In this document: piece after piece, positions 22,816 through 35,392 of the stretch | Layout: each line of letters begins with the position of its first letter | Numbering within the stretch: the first letter of the stretch is position 1 | Assembly: GCA_039654915.1 (NCBI GenBank) | Contig: CM077599.1 | Span: forward strand, 74,058,001 to 74,122,000 | Origin: Aquilaria yunnanensis | Taxonomy: Eukaryota > Streptophyta > Magnoliopsida > Malvales > Thymelaeaceae | Reading direction: 5' to 3' | DNA length: 64,000 bases | Notes under the pieces: model-generated | The model's input: only the letters and a program-made list of their open reading frames with translations | The model's database searches: none | Told to the model about the DNA's origin: nothing | Program-made: the position numbers and the translations under genes

Positions 22816-24231
22816 TGTTGGGTTTCGGGAGCCAAACAGCGCAGCGGAATTTAACCGAAACCCTCCAGGATCCAAGTGAAACGGGGTAAACCGGGTGTTC
22901 GAAAATTTCATACCTAATTTTCGGTTGAGATCTCTCACTCAACTGTAGAGTCGAATCACAAAACCTGAACAGTTGACGTGTTCAGGCTCTCTATGGTATC
23001 CACACGAGCCTCTCGGGATCACCACGCTTCCACCACGTCCCGGCAGATGCGTTTCTCTTGCGCTCGCAGTGCTAGCTTGCGTCCTCCAAGGAATTGCAAG
23101 AGAAGAGTGCGGCTGTCCTTTTGGGAGGCTAGGGCAAGGAGACCTACGAATTTCTCACTTAAAAGTTGTATTTATAGTGAGACTCAACTTCCAGGCCTAA
23201 TGGGTTTCAAAGCCCTAATCCAATTAGGATTTAATTTCGGGCTTAATAATGGCTCAACTCCTTGGCCCATTATTAATACGAAATTAAAGTGAAACCATAA
23301 CCCAAATAATTAGCCCATTCACTCTAATGATCCAAATAGCTCTATGTGTGCGACCCAATAGGCTCTTGCCATGTTGGCAATGATCATAAATCACATTTAT
23401 GATCATAAGCAATGAGCGGTGTCTAGCAACACATCATTGCTACCCAAGTGACAAGATTGTCGGTGAATCGACTAAACCTTTATGATCATCACCGATATAT
23501 GCCATTGTCCCTTTGTCCAAGATATCAAGACTAAGCACAAGACATGGAATGTGTCACTCTCGTATAGCCCAATCTTCGGTTTCTTGATTACCGAGTAGAC
23601 CAAATTAAACTGACGACATTGATATCATATATCAACTCATCGGAGCATGGCCATGCATTTTCTAAGTCTTACTCTATCAAGGGGCCCAAAGATATCACTC
23701 CCGTTACATAGGAGGGACAAATCCCATCTTGATCATACAAATCCCTCCGCATGATATGTGACATACCCAATGACCTCCTTCAAGTTCACTCAGTTACGAG
23801 CAACAAAGGAAAGTATCAAAGTATGTGACTCACATGTAGGGAACCTTGATGATCTTAGGTCGAAGGACTACATATACCATGATCACTATGAGAATCACTT
23901 ATGACACTCATATAACGATCCATGAAGTGTTCTCATGGTGGGTCGGTCCAGTACACAAGTTCTCCAACTTGTACCCATATGTAGACTACATATCTCATAT
24001 TAGTCTCCACATATGCTAGTCATTATGTATTATTGCAACCCGCTCCACAATAATACTAGACTAGGGACGTTTAAGAATATCATTATTCTAGGGTTACAAT
24101 TATGTTTATTATGTTACGCAGAAACAAAACAACAAACAAAATTGCTGGATTAATGCCTCAATAAAATATCATGACTCAATGTGCAAAAATACAATCATCT
24201 CATGATTGGCGTTTTGGGCACAATACTAACA
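22816..24231 (-). repeat. 3' LTR of the Copia element (left copy)
   Basis: 1416 bp, essentially identical to 29724-31139. It contains the TATA-like box CTATAAATAC (23168-23177 on the minus strand). Its first six bases in element orientation, TGTTAG, supply the last codon and the stop of the polyprotein. Confidence 0.95.
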
Positions 24232-27200
24232 ATCTCCCACTTGCACTAAAAGCCAATCATCCATGTATCTAATACCGATGGACCTAGAATGACTATCATG
24301 CTTCTGCTGCGTAAGGGGCTTTGTCAGTGGATCAGCAATGTTGCTGTCTGTCGAAGTCCTGCATATCCTTACATCACCCCTCTCGATGATCTCCCTGATG
24401 AGATGATAGCGTCGGAGTATGTGTTTGGATCGCTGGTGAGATCGAGGTTCCTTAGCCTGTGCGATTGCTCTATTGTTGTCACAATAGAGCTCTATCAGGT
24501 CAACAATGCTTGGAACCACTCCAAGTTCAGTGATGAACTTCTTGATCCAAACTGCCTCCTTCGCAGCATCAGAGGCGGCAATGTACTCAGATTCTGTTGT
24601 AGAGTCAGCTACTGTCTCTTGCTTTGAACTCTTTCAGCTCACAGCACCACCACCAATACAAAACACATAACCAGATTGCGATCTAAAATCATCCTTATCG
24701 GATTGGAAGCTTGCATCGGTGTAACCCCTTACAACGAGCTGATCTTCACCTCCAAAGACCAAGAATGCATCCTTAGTCCTTCGTAAGTACTTAAGGATGT
24801 TCTTAACAGCTGTCCAGTGACTTTCACCGTGGTTCGATTGGTACCTACTCGTCATGCTCAAAGCATATGAGACATCGGGACGAGTACATATCATGGCATA
24901 CATGATAGATCCAATTGCTGAGGCATATGGAATCTTACTCATGCGCTCTCTCTCCTCGGTTGTACTCGGACACTGAGATCTAGAAAGAGTGATACCATGT
25001 GACATGGGCAAGAATCCTTTCTTGGAATCTTGCATGCTAAACCTCTTTAGCACCTTGTCAATATATGTACTTTGACTTAGGCCAAGAAGCTTTCTAGATC
25101 GATCTCTATAGATCCTAATGCCTAACACATAGGCTGCTTCACCCAAGTCCTTCATAGAGAAACATTTTCCTAGCCAAGTCTTCACAGACTGTAGCTCAGG
25201 AATGTCATTCCCGATGAGTAGTATGTCATCTACATACAACACCAAGAAGACAATAGCGCTCCCACTAACCTTCTTGTAGACACAAGGTTCATCTTCATTT
25301 TTGATAAAACCAAACTCTTTGATTGCATCATCAAAACGAAGATTCCAACTTCGAGAAGCTTGCTTCAGTCCATAAATGGACCTTTGCAATTTGCACACTT
25401 TATTGGCATTCCCAGGAGTGACAAAACCCTCAGGCTGTGTCATGTACACATCCTCAAGTAGCTTTCCATTTAGGAATGCAGTTTTGACATCCATTTGCCA
25501 TATCTCATAATCATAGTGTGCAGCAATAGCAAACAAAATTCGGATGGATTTAAGCATAGCAACTGGTGAAAAAGTTTCATCATAGTCAATACCATGAATT
25601 TGCTTGAAACCTTTTGCAACCAATCTTCCCTTAAAGGTAATCACATTACCATCCATGTCAGTTTTCTTCTTGAAAACCCATTTGCACCCTATAGGTTTTA
25701 CCCCTTCAGGTGGGTCAACCAAAGTCCATACTTGGTTTTCATACATGGATTCCATCTCGGATTTCATGGCCATTAGCCACTTCTCAGAGTCAGGCCCCGA
25801 CATAGCTTGTTGGTAGGTTGTGGGCTCATCTTGATCCATGAGCATCACATCACCGGTGTGAGTCACGAAAAATCCATATCTCTCGGGCTCACGCCGAATC
25901 CTACCAGTCCTACGTGGGCTTTGTGCTACAGGAACAGACTCTTGAACCACAACATCTTGTGGTGTCTGTTCAGGTTCCATTTCAGGTTCGATGTCTTCTT
26001 GTTGTTCTTGAATTTCTTCAAGTTCTACTTTCCTCCCACTAGTTCCTTTAGAGATAAACTCTTTCTCCAAAAAGACACCAGTTCGAGCAACAAACACTTT
26101 TTGCTCAGAGGGATTGTAGAAATAGTAACCCTTTGTTTCTTTGGGATACCCAACAAAAAGACATTTTTGAGATTTGGGCCCTAGTTTGTTAGAGGATTGA
26201 CGTTTTACATAAACATCACAGCCCCAAATCTTCATAAAAGACAAATTGGGACGCCTCCCACTCCATATCTCATATGGTGTCTTTTGAACCGATTTAGATG
26301 GAACTCGGTTTAATGTAAAAGCGGCTGTCTCTAGAGCATGTCCCCAAAAGGAGTTTGGAAGGTCAGCTTGACTCATCATGGAGCGAACCATGTCTAACAG
26401 AGTTCGATTTCTCCTTTCAGAAACACCATTCCATTGAGGTGTACCTGGTGGAGTGAGTTGTGATACTATACCACACTCCTTCAGATAGTCAAGGAATTCT
26501 CGATCCAAGTACTCTCCACCTCGATCTGATCGAAGCACTTTGATACTCTTCCCGAGTTGATTCTCTACTTCATTCTTGAATTCTTTGAACTTTTCAAAGG
26601 ATTCTGACTTGTGTCTCATAAGATACACATAGCCATATCTGCTGAAGTCATCAGTGAAAGTAATGAAGTATTGGGAACCTCCTCTAGCTTGTGTAGACAT
26701 AGGGCCACATACATCACTATGTATGAGTCCTAGTAAGACATTAGCCCTTTCACTTTGCCCTGTGAATGGGGCTTTGGTCATCTTGCCCAACAAACATGAC
26801 TCACATGTCTCATATGATTCAAAATCAAATGAGTCCAAGAGTCCATCCTTATGGAGCTTGGATATGCGGGTCTCATTTATATGGCCCAAGCGACAGTGCC
26901 AGAGATAGGTCAAGTTTGAATCATTTAATCTGACCTTCTTGGTATTCACATTATAGATTGGATCTTCAAGGTCTAGAACATACAACCCATTGCTAAGTTG
27001 AGCACAACCATAAAAGATTTCATTCAAATAAATAGAACAACATTTGTCCTTTATTATAAATGAAAAACCTTTCTTGTCCAAACAAGAAACAGAAATCAAA
27101 TTTCTACTAATAGTAGGCACAAAGTAGCAGTTGTCTAATTCTAAAACTAATCCACTAGGTAAAGTGAGAACATAAGTCCCTACGGCTAAGGCAGCAACCC

Positions 27201-27420
27201 TTGCTCCATTTCCAACACGTAGGTCCACTTCACCTCGGGCCAATCTTCTACTTCTACTTAGATCCTGCACATTTGCACAAATGTGAGATCCACATCCAGT
27301 ATCCAATACCCAAGATGAGGAAGTAGAAAAGTTAGCCTCTATAACAAAAATACCTGAAGTGGAAGTCTTACTTCCCTTTTCCTTAGCAAGTTCTTCAAGA
27401 TAGAGCTTGCAGTTGCGCTT
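24226..27420 (-). pseudogene. Copia pol: protease, integrase, reverse transcriptase, RNase H; one internal stop
   Basis: Same frame as gag. In order: protease DTGCGS near 27305; the GAG-pre-integrase finger (LWHCRLGH ... CESCLLGK) near 26900-26790; integrase core with HSDVCGPM, TDDFSRYGYV, RSDRGGEY and GVSERRNRTLLD; reverse transcriptase with WQMDVKTAFLNG and the catalytic LYVDDILLIG (25224-25235); RNase H with YTDASFQSD, then ELYCDNNRAI and KHILRRYHLIRE. A TGA at 24634-24636 stands where family members carry Trp (AVS-stop-KSSKQE), cutting off the RNase H end. The frame then stays open to TAG at 24226-24228, inside the LTR. Otherwise full length. Confidence 0.93.
24232..24243 (-). promoter_or_regulatory. 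Polypurine tract of the Copia element
   Basis: In element orientation AAGTGGGAGAT abuts the LTR start TGTTAG. This is the usual plus-strand primer of Copia elements, and it is also translated (Q-V-G-D) as the C-terminus of the polyprotein. Confidence 0.85.
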
Positions 27421-28197
27421 CTAGTGTCCAGGTTGCTTACAATGGAAGCACTCCCCTTCCTTTGCCACACCACCCTTTGGTTTCAGTGCAGCTGAAGAAG
27501 AACTAGCATTGGACTTTCCATTAGCTTTATCCTTCTTCTTGTTGGCTTTTCCTTTTCCCTTGCCCTTTTGAACCATCAAAATGGGCTTAGCCTTCTTAAG
27601 GTTTTGCTCAGCAGTTCTCAACATGTTGAGCAATTCAGGAAGGGACTTGTCTAGGTCGTTCATGTTATAGTTCATGACGAACTGACTGTAGCTTTCAGGC
27701 AACGATTGCAAGACTACATCGATAGCCAACTCTTTCTGAAGAGCAAATCCCAAATTCTCAAGATTCTCAATGTACCCAATCATCTTGAGCACATGAGGAC
27801 CCACGGGACTTCCCTCAGACATCTTGCATTGAAACAATGCCTTAGAGGTCTCAAACCTCTCATGCCTAGCTTGCTCTTGGAAAAGCATTTTGAGATGTTC
27901 GATCATATCGAACGCCCCCATGTTCTCATGTTGCTTCTGAAGCTCAGATTCCATGGTAATAAGCATGAGGCATGCAACATCCAAAGCATCATCAGAATGC
28001 CTCTTGTGAGCATCCCTTTCAGCTCTTGGAGCAGTGGCAGCAGGCTCATTCGGAATGGGCTGCTCTAGGACATATGCCTTTCTCTCTTGTTTGAGGACTA
28101 TCCTCAAGTTTCGGTACCATTTGAGAAAGTTGGTCCCATTAAGTTTTTCCTTCTCAAGGATCGATCGCAACGAAAGTGTCGATGTGTTTTGTGCCAT
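27421..28197 (-). pseudogene. Copia gag with an amber stop inside the zinc knuckle
   Basis: 258 codons from ATG at 28197. The retrotransposon gag (UBN2-like) region includes LNGTNFLKWYRNLRIVLKQE, DALDVACLMLITMESELQ and LLNMLRTAEQNL, followed by a Lys-rich linker and a zinc knuckle beginning CFHCKQPGH. The codon after this H is TAG (27421-27423); the reading continues KRNC, completing a CX2CX4HX4C knuckle. A Trp codon is common at this position, so TGG to TAG is likely. Unless suppressed, pol would not be made. Confidence 0.93.
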
Positions 28198-29710
28198 GGT
28201 TATCTACAACAGTAAATATGCAGTGTAAGAGTCATGTATTTTAATTCATTTAATAAGGTCTTTTATTAAACGATACTCCCACTATTTTCCTCAAAATAAT
28301 AACCCTCGGTATTATTTCGGAACACCTTGGCGCTAAGGTATTCTAGCGGGCCAAGATCCATATTTGACCACAACCTGAGTCAGCTTTGGCTTTTCTCTCA
28401 AGTTACAGCTATTTAGGTAGGCAACTCATTGCCAATTGCATCTTATGCAACTCTTGGATAGTTGGGTGAACAACACTTGTCCAAGCTCATCTCATGAACT
28501 TAAGCCCAACTTTATGCCTCTAAGTCCCTAATCCTATTAGGATGACTTAGTTAAGTCGAACCCAAAGTTAGCAGTTTGGATATCACTATTATCCCATCGC
28601 GCCTTACCAAGATGAACATAGGTGCTTTGCTTTGGCAAACCCACCTAATGTTGATCAAAGTCTTGACGAGTGCCAACATTTGGAAGGCATCACATTTAAT
28701 GACTTAATATTTGTTTGAGGGATTTTTCTTTTGATCTCACCAATTTGTTATCTCCGGTTGTTTTATACATGCATCACATACAAATATAAAACATGCATCT
28801 CATGCTTACAAGAAATAAACGTGACATGGTTATAGCCCAAACTATGCGATATTCTCAAGCCAATGAGAATATCATAAAAGCCTAAGAAAAGAAAAGAGTC
28901 TTCACAAGCTCCTTCTCTTCCTTTCTTGGCTGCCTTTTTGTTGTCACCTCCTTGGACATACCACCTTGGACGAACCCATAATGCACCATTACATCAATAA
29001 TAGAAACCTCGAGTTACATTCGAGGGGAGTAAGGTGAGAAGAGAATGTACAATGAGAGTGATAAGAAAAGGCACGACTCGCAGGCCGTATTTACAAGTAC
29101 AACCAATCAAGGGCTATAACCATGCACCATGCTTCAAACACCAATCAGCATATCATGTCAAATCTCATTCAACAAAGATGCATGCCAATTTTCGCGTGTT
29201 GATTAACCAGTTTTTATTTATGTGGCGCTTCGCATACGGCGGTCCCGCTGGCTGGTTAGCGGGCGGTGCTTCCGCTGACCGGTCAGCGGACGGGGTCAAG
29301 GGGAGCCGCCCTTGCGGGGGGCGTGGGGGGCAGCGCCCCCCGGCGCAAAAAATTGTCTTACAATTGCTTAGCCCGAAATCTTCTATTTCGAGAAAGTAGG
29401 CACCCGAGACTCCTCCATTCGAGCCACCAAATATACCTTACATTCGGTGCCCGAACAGGCCGAATCCGAACAAACCTAGGGTTTTTGCAACTATTGCAAG
29501 AATCCTAATCCATATAGGTATCTCATACCTATCAATTTCGGGTTAATCTCATTAACCAATTTGTGTCGTTTCTTCATATATCTCATATGTTCATTACGAA
29601 TTCCGGTTTCATGTATCATGAATCAATCTAATTAATCATGGCCGAAAACCAATCGAACACATAGCATCATGCGATTCAACACTCAATCCCGATTTAGGGT
29701 TTCACCAGTA
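28198..29710 (-). promoter_or_regulatory. Untranslated leader of the Copia element
   Basis: 1.5 kb between primer-binding site and gag with no gag-frame coding. It contains a sharply GC-rich patch (29230-29345) holding a perfect 20-bp palindrome (29271-29290) and a 7-bp GC hairpin (29325-29341). Such structures in retroelement leaders can act in RNA dimerisation, packaging or translation; function here is inferred. A 121-codon plus-strand ORF is antisense and not supported. Confidence 0.6.
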
Positions 29711-29722
29711 GCTCTGATACCA
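29711..29722 (-). promoter_or_regulatory. Primer-binding site, initiator Met-tRNA type
   Basis: Minus-strand TGGTATCAGAGC lies one base from the 5' LTR end (...CCCAACA). It is complementary to the 3' end of plant initiator methionyl tRNA, as in most plant Copia elements. Confidence 0.9.
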
Positions 29723-29723
29723 C

Positions 29724-31139
29724 TGTTGGGTTTCGGGAGCCAAACAGCGCAGCGGAATTTAACCGAAACCCTCCAGGATCCAAGTGAAACGGGGTAAACG
29801 GGGTGTTCGAAAATTTCATACCTAATTTTCGGTTGAGATCTCTCACTCAACTGTAGAGTCGAATCACAAAACCTGAACAGTTGACGTGTTCAGGCTCTCT
29901 ATGGTATCCACACGAGCCTCTCGGGATCACCACGCTTCCACCACGTCCCGGAAGATGCGTTTCTCTTGCGCTCGCAGTGCTAGCTTGCGTCCTCCAAGGA
30001 ATTGCAAGAGAAGAGTGCGGCTGTCCTTTTGGGAGGCTAGGGCAAGGAGACCTACGAATTTCTCACTTAAAAGTTGTATTTATAGTGAGACTCAACTTCC
30101 AGGCCTAATGGGTTTCAAAGCCCTAATCCAATTAGGATTTAATTTCGGGCTTAATAATGGCTCAACTCCTTGGCCCATTATTAATACGAAATTAAAGTGA
30201 AACCATAACCCAAATAATTAGCCCATGCACTCTAATGATCCAAATAGCTCTATGTGTGCGACCCAATAGGCTCTTGCCATGTTGGCAATGATCATAAATC
30301 ACATTTATGATCATAAGCAATGAGCGGTGTCTAGCAACACATCATTGCTACCCAAGTGACAAGATTGTCGGTGAATCGACTAAACCTTTATGATCATCAC
30401 CGATATATGCCATTGTCCCTTTGTCCAAGATATCAAGACTAAGCACAAGACATGGAATGTGTCACTCTCGTATAGCCCAATCTTCGGTTTCTTGATTACC
30501 GAGTAGACCAAATTAAACTGACGACATTGATATCATATATCAACTCATCGGAGCATGGCCATGCATTTTCTAAGTCTTACTCTATCAAGGGGCCCAAAGA
30601 TATCACTCCCGTTACATAGGAGGGACAAATCCCATCTTGATCATACAAATCCCTCCGCATGATATGTGACATACCCAATGACCTCCTTCAAGTTCACTCA
30701 GTTACGAGCAACAAAGGAAAGTATCAAAGTATGTGACTCACATGTAGGGAACCTTGATGATCTTAGGTCGAAGGACTACATATACCATGATCACTATGAG
30801 AATCACTTATGACACTCATATAACGATCCATGAAGTGTTCTCATGGTGGGTCGGTCCAGTACACAAGTTCTCCAACTTGTACCCATATGTAGACTACATA
30901 TCTCATATTAGTCTCCACATATGCTAGTCATTATGTATTATTGCAACCCGCTCCACAATAATACTAGACTAGGGACGTTTAAGAATATCATTATTCTAGG
31001 GTTACAATTATGTTTATTATGTTACGCAGAAACAAAACAACAAACAAAATTGCTGGATTAATGCCTCAATAAAATATCATGACTCAATGTGCAAAAATAC
31101 AATCATCTCATGATTGGCGTTTTGGGCACAATACTAACA
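29724..31139 (-). repeat. 5' LTR of the Copia element (right copy)
   Basis: 1416 bp with TG...CA ends in element orientation. A TATA-like box (TATAAATA, 30077-30084 on the minus strand) predicts transcription starting about 30 bases to its left. U3 would be about 1.05 kb and carries several CATATG/ATCATAAA-type short inverted words. Confidence 0.92.
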
Positions 31140-31144
31140 ACATA

Positions 31145-33050
31145 GACACCTTATAGTATCATCAATATTCATATTCCTAAATGCAAAATGCAAAAATTGG
31201 TCAATTTCACGTTCATACACTTTAATGTTTTAAGGTTTTTGCATCCAGCTTTTATCCATTTCCTAAATTTAGTAGTAACTAGAAATTTTAAATTACTTTG
31301 AAAAATTAATCAGCAACTGGCTTTGAAAATAAGCTAGTTTATAAGAAGAAACTTCTATTTTTAATGGTTTTTAATCAAGAACAGTGCAAAACATAGTCCA
31401 AAACCTTGCCTTAACTACAGATAAGAAAATTTTAGACAAAAATTAGAAGATGCAACCTAATATCTAATCAAAGACTAGTCTTCAACAAAATTTGTAGCAA
31501 TATTAACACTAATGTTGATAATAATCATTAGCTAGGCACTATTAGGAAATTTATTCATTTTGGGTGTGCTTCCATGACAAAAAGGACTTGTTTTACGAAT
31601 TCCCTTAAGAAGCTTCTTCAGCTAAAAAAGATCTAATTCCAATTTTGTTTTTCAAAACTTATGAGCAACTATGATTGATTGATTGTTATTAGTTGCTGTA
31701 TTACTTTATCTAGACATTCTAGGAATAATTAATTATTAAGAATATTGTCTTTCAAATTCTAGTACTCCCTTAATCATTAGCAATAACTACTAATAATCCT
31801 TTTTAGTGTGAATGTCTTATTGGCTAATGGATTCATTGAAAAAAAGAAACAAAAACAACATTAGTGCCTAGTTTTTTAAAAACTAGTTAGGAATTCTATC
31901 TCCTATGTTTTTTGTAAACCAGTTAGCTCATCTCTTAATTTCTCAAGTATTGAAAAAAGAGGGGAAGGTTAAAAACAACTCACATTTACAAAAAGTTTCA
32001 CCATATTAGTGCAACAAAAAATATACTCGCTCTACATACGTCAAGAAACAACACATGAGACCAAAAAATTTCACAGCAACAGAAAAAGTGAAGAATCACA
32101 ATTGAACAACAACAGAAAAAATTTTATAACAACAATAGAAAACTGAATAATCACAACAACAATAACAGTCGGCCTCTGTGCATAACTACAGACATTATCT
32201 CTAAAACAAATATGTTGAAACAGAGCTGCCATAAAATATAAAAGGCTAGTAGAAAGCAAACCTGGAAGTATATAATGGAATCCAATTCACTTCTCCAAAT
32301 GATTCACAATTGAATAATCAAGTATCAAATGCAGTTACCTAATTTGGGCAAGAAAATAGTGAATAAATATATATTGTTGGCATTGTATTAGCAGTAAATA
32401 ATAACATAAATAAAAAATTACATCAATTGTCTGAAACTGGCATATCGCACATTAGCAAATAAATAATTAACATGACAACTTACCAGGTAAATATATCCTT
32501 CCCAAGCAATGAGAACAAGAAAACTTGCAAGAACTTCACAGTAGAAAAACATTAGAGAAATAGTACTTTAGGATTGTTAAACACATTGCTTATGCATTAA
32601 TTTCTTTACCAACCTTACAAAATTGCGTATACCAGAGCTTCTAATGATTGGGATTCATTGAGCAATTGGTGAGAATTGGAGACACTGAGAATAAGATAGG
32701 GTGAGACACCGACAATGAAGTGGCCAAGAGGTAGAAGACGGCGAGGGCGAATAATGAAGATGGCAAGCGAGGAGCACAATAAACGGAGAATAGGACAAGG
32801 AGAGATGATGAGGGCGAAGAACCAAAGAGGACAAGGGAGGTGAACGAGTAGAGCAAGAGGTGATGAATACGGAGGAGAACAATAGATGGCAGTGAGGCAG
32901 AGAACGAAAAAGAAGGCAAGGCACGAGGCAGTGAATGTGAGAGAACGATAGAACTTACATTTTTTAGGATCCAATTTTTTTTATTTCTTGTAAAAATTTC
33001 CCCCAAGTCTTTTATTTCATTTTCAAATATTCCCAAATCTTGCATCATTT
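31145..33050 (-). other. 5' side of CACTA relic 2 (leader/intron), non-coding
   Basis: 31145-31180 continues the transposase unit interrupted by Copia. The rest is AT-rich without coding support. 32650-32950 is strongly purine-rich on the plus strand (GAGACACCGACAATGAAGTG and similar), producing long but compositionally biased minus-strand ORFs. It occupies the same place as the purine-rich leader of CACTA 1. Confidence 0.45.
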
Positions 33051-33573
33051 TACATTTTGGCCATCATTAGAAAGTGACATTTGAAGCGGTCATGACAAAC
33101 TATTTCCAAGTGAAACGCACCTCATACAATTGAAGTAGTTTTCAATGACTAATTCAATTATTATTCTTCTATGAGCTTATGTTTTTATAATAGAAGCTAA
33201 AGCACCAAGTTTTACTTTAATTATCTATTCATGTCAAGGTATGTTTTTGCATTAAATGGTTGTCTTTGTTGTTTTGATTGAAGTATAGTGCATAGAGGTG
33301 GCTACCAACATGCAATTCATAGAGGTGACAACTAACAAAACAGTCCATAACATAATTTTCGAAAATGCTTGTAAAACTAAGTACTCCATAAATTTTTGAC
33401 TGTTACCATAATATTCAATTTTCTTTTATAGCAATGTGGTGCTAATTTTGTTTTTTCTAGGGGCATAATGCTTGTAGTTATTCCAAATAAAGATGTTATG
33501 ATTTTTTTCCCTGATTAGTAAATGCAAATTATGAATTTTATTTTTTTAGTTTTAATCCGAATTTTATTATACC

Positions 33574-35077
33574 TGATGAATACTCATAAATGTATTATTA
33601 TTAAGGGTTTAAATCATCATTATACACTTTGAGTATGATTAATTTCTATATTCTGAGCATTTTTTCCACTGGGTTACTATTCATGCATTTTTACTATTCA
33701 TACACATTTTTACTATTTACTTATCACTATTCACCGACTTGCTGTTCATACGTATATTCACTGTATATACGCGGTTTACTGTTCATTAATATTAAAATAT
33801 ATATATTAAATAATTATTTTTTATGTAGGTAAAATTTATCACTTGGCGGCCCTTCATAAGAAAAAATCATATCTAGAGCTGTAGGCATCGGAATTGAGTG
33901 ATTCCAAATTCATCTAAAAGCCAACACATAGATCTTCAACTCTGCTTCATTCTGCAAGCTAGTTTTATCGTTTTCATTGCCGAAATCTAATTACAGATGA
34001 GACCCTTCATTAATTCGTGTGCTGAAGAGCAGTTTCGGTAGAAAAAACATAACTTCAGCTACGGATGTTCGATTTGAATGAGCAAGCTATCGATTCGAAG
34101 CTAAAGAAGAGATCTACAACTTTAACTTCCGTGCTTTAAGGAAAAGCTAATCTGATGTCTACGATGGCCAAAAAATTAAAAGAAGTTGCGGCCTGCCATT
34201 GTTGATTTGTATTTACCTATATTTTACCATTTCATTTTTACCATTTCACCCACCCCAAAACTCTATAAATAGGCACCTTGGGGGGAGGGTGAAGGTTGCC
34301 ATTTCTTAAGCCATTTTCTTAGGCCATTTCCATGTTCTTTAGTTTTTCTTCATTGTTCTTGTTCTAGTTTTCAATACCGAAGCTCTGTCCAAGTGTTTTC
34401 TCGGTCTTCTTCTTGTTCTTTATTTGATCTTTCAATCTATGTTCATTTCATCTTTCTACATGTTGTTTACTTTTATTATGTCTAACTAATCTTTCTTTTG
34501 TTAAGGTGAAAGGGTGAAGCTTTTAGTATAGAGATTATGATTAATTTGAATGGATCACAACGTTAACAGTATTTTCTTCCTTAATCTATTTAACTTCCAT
34601 CCTTATTAAGTAGGATTCTTGATTCATTATAGTCAATCATTGGCATAAAAGTTACTTGATTCCCTCTGTAGAACATGGCTCTGCCGGCTATAATGGTATC
34701 TCGAGTTATTGTCGACAAAAGGTTGGCATAATGGATACTTGAACCTATTAGCAAGTGTTAGCGTTTTAAGATCAATGAATGTTAATACTAACCAAATACC
34801 CCGATTGGGACATCCTTTATGTGTGAATCTCAATTGAGTTATAAGATAGGCTAAAATTAATCATAACTAATATACTAAAAGTGTATCTCCTAACCTTAGC
34901 TATTTTATTTGAATTTCAATTTTAATCAACAATTTTTCACACCTTTCACAAAAACCTTTCTTCATTTTTGTAATTTTTATTTCTTAATTCACTTTCCTAT
35001 GGTTCGACACTCGAACTTCTGAGATTTTATTACTTACGACAACCTACACTTGGGTTACAATTGCTAGAGTGCAGCAA
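33574..35077 (+). repeat. 5' LTR of the Gypsy element
   Basis: 1504 bp. It contains a clear TATA box, CTCTATAAATAGGC (TATAAATA at 34264-34271), predicting a transcript start near 34300. Near the left end are several TACTATTCATAC-type repeated words (33680-33790). Confidence 0.92.
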
Positions 35078-35100
35078 GGTTTTGGCACCGTTGCCAGGGA
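35078..35100 (+). promoter_or_regulatory. Primer-binding site of the Gypsy element
   Basis: GGTTTTGGCACCGTTGCCAG follows the LTR end GTGCAGCA almost directly. TGGCRCCGTTGCC is the form used by Athila/Tat-type plant Gypsy elements; the exact tRNA was not determined. Confidence 0.7.
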
Positions 35101-35392
35101 AGTAAAATTAGAGTACAAGTTTAATTTTTTTTCTTTTTGTTTATTTTATTTTATGCTATTTTATTTTGTTCTTTATATGGTAGGTTAAGCCTTCTAGCTC
35201 TTAATTTGTGTTAATCTTATTTTTCTTTTTTTTTCTTTATTGTTGAATGGAAGGCTGAGCCTCTTACCTTTTATTTTTTATTCATATTACTTTCTTTTTA
35301 TTTATTTTTCTTATTGTTATTGTATGGAAGGCTATGCCTCCTACCTAATTTGTTATTGATATTTGTTTTTCTTTTTGTTATTTTGTTATTGT

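Larger units (their letters stand above)
22816..31139 (-). mobile_element. Copia (Ty1) LTR retrotransposon, near-intact and young
   Basis: Two 1416-bp LTRs bound the element, beginning TGTTAGTATT and ending CCCAACA in its own orientation. It is flanked by ACATA at 22811-22815 and 31140-31144. A primer-binding site matching initiator Met-tRNA (TGGTATCAGAGC), one gag-pol frame (28197-24226) and a polypurine tract (AAGTGGGAGAT) are present. Three LTR differences were seen by eye (C/G near 22896, C/A near 23044, T/G near 23319 in the left LTR), so insertion is recent. Two stop codons interrupt the polyprotein. Confidence 0.95.
20190..33180 (-). mobile_element. CACTA-type relic 2, internally deleted, split by a Copia insertion
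   Basis: Evidence is the gene order and subterminal repeats on the minus strand. An N-terminal transposase (Transpos_assoc) fragment lies at 22942-22347, with remainder right of the Copia at 31140. A Ptta-like C-terminal remnant lies at 21290-20952. AAGCGGTTGACCGCTTC-type repeats occur at 20200-20460 and AAGCGGTCATGAC near 33073. A purine-rich plus-strand leader (32650-32950) lies just inside the right repeats, as in CACTA 1. Most of the transposase core is missing. Exact termini and target duplication were not identified, so limits are approximate. Confidence 0.6.

Noticed and set aside
22973..23292. Open frames in the Copia LTRs (also 29881-30200)
   Set aside because: They lie in LTR DNA on the strand opposite to the element's transcript and match no protein family known to me.
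26654..26908. Antisense ORFs across the Copia pol
   Set aside because: They are shadows of the polyprotein frame on the other strand.
32615..33048. Overlapping long minus-strand ORFs rich in Leu and Ser
   Set aside because: The DNA is strongly purine-rich on one strand, which suppresses stops; the frames look compositional.
33060..33500. Right terminus of CACTA relic 2
   Set aside because: GCTTGTAGTTA near 33469 is similar to an inverted CACTA end, but no matching left end or 3-bp target repeat was found, so it was not called.
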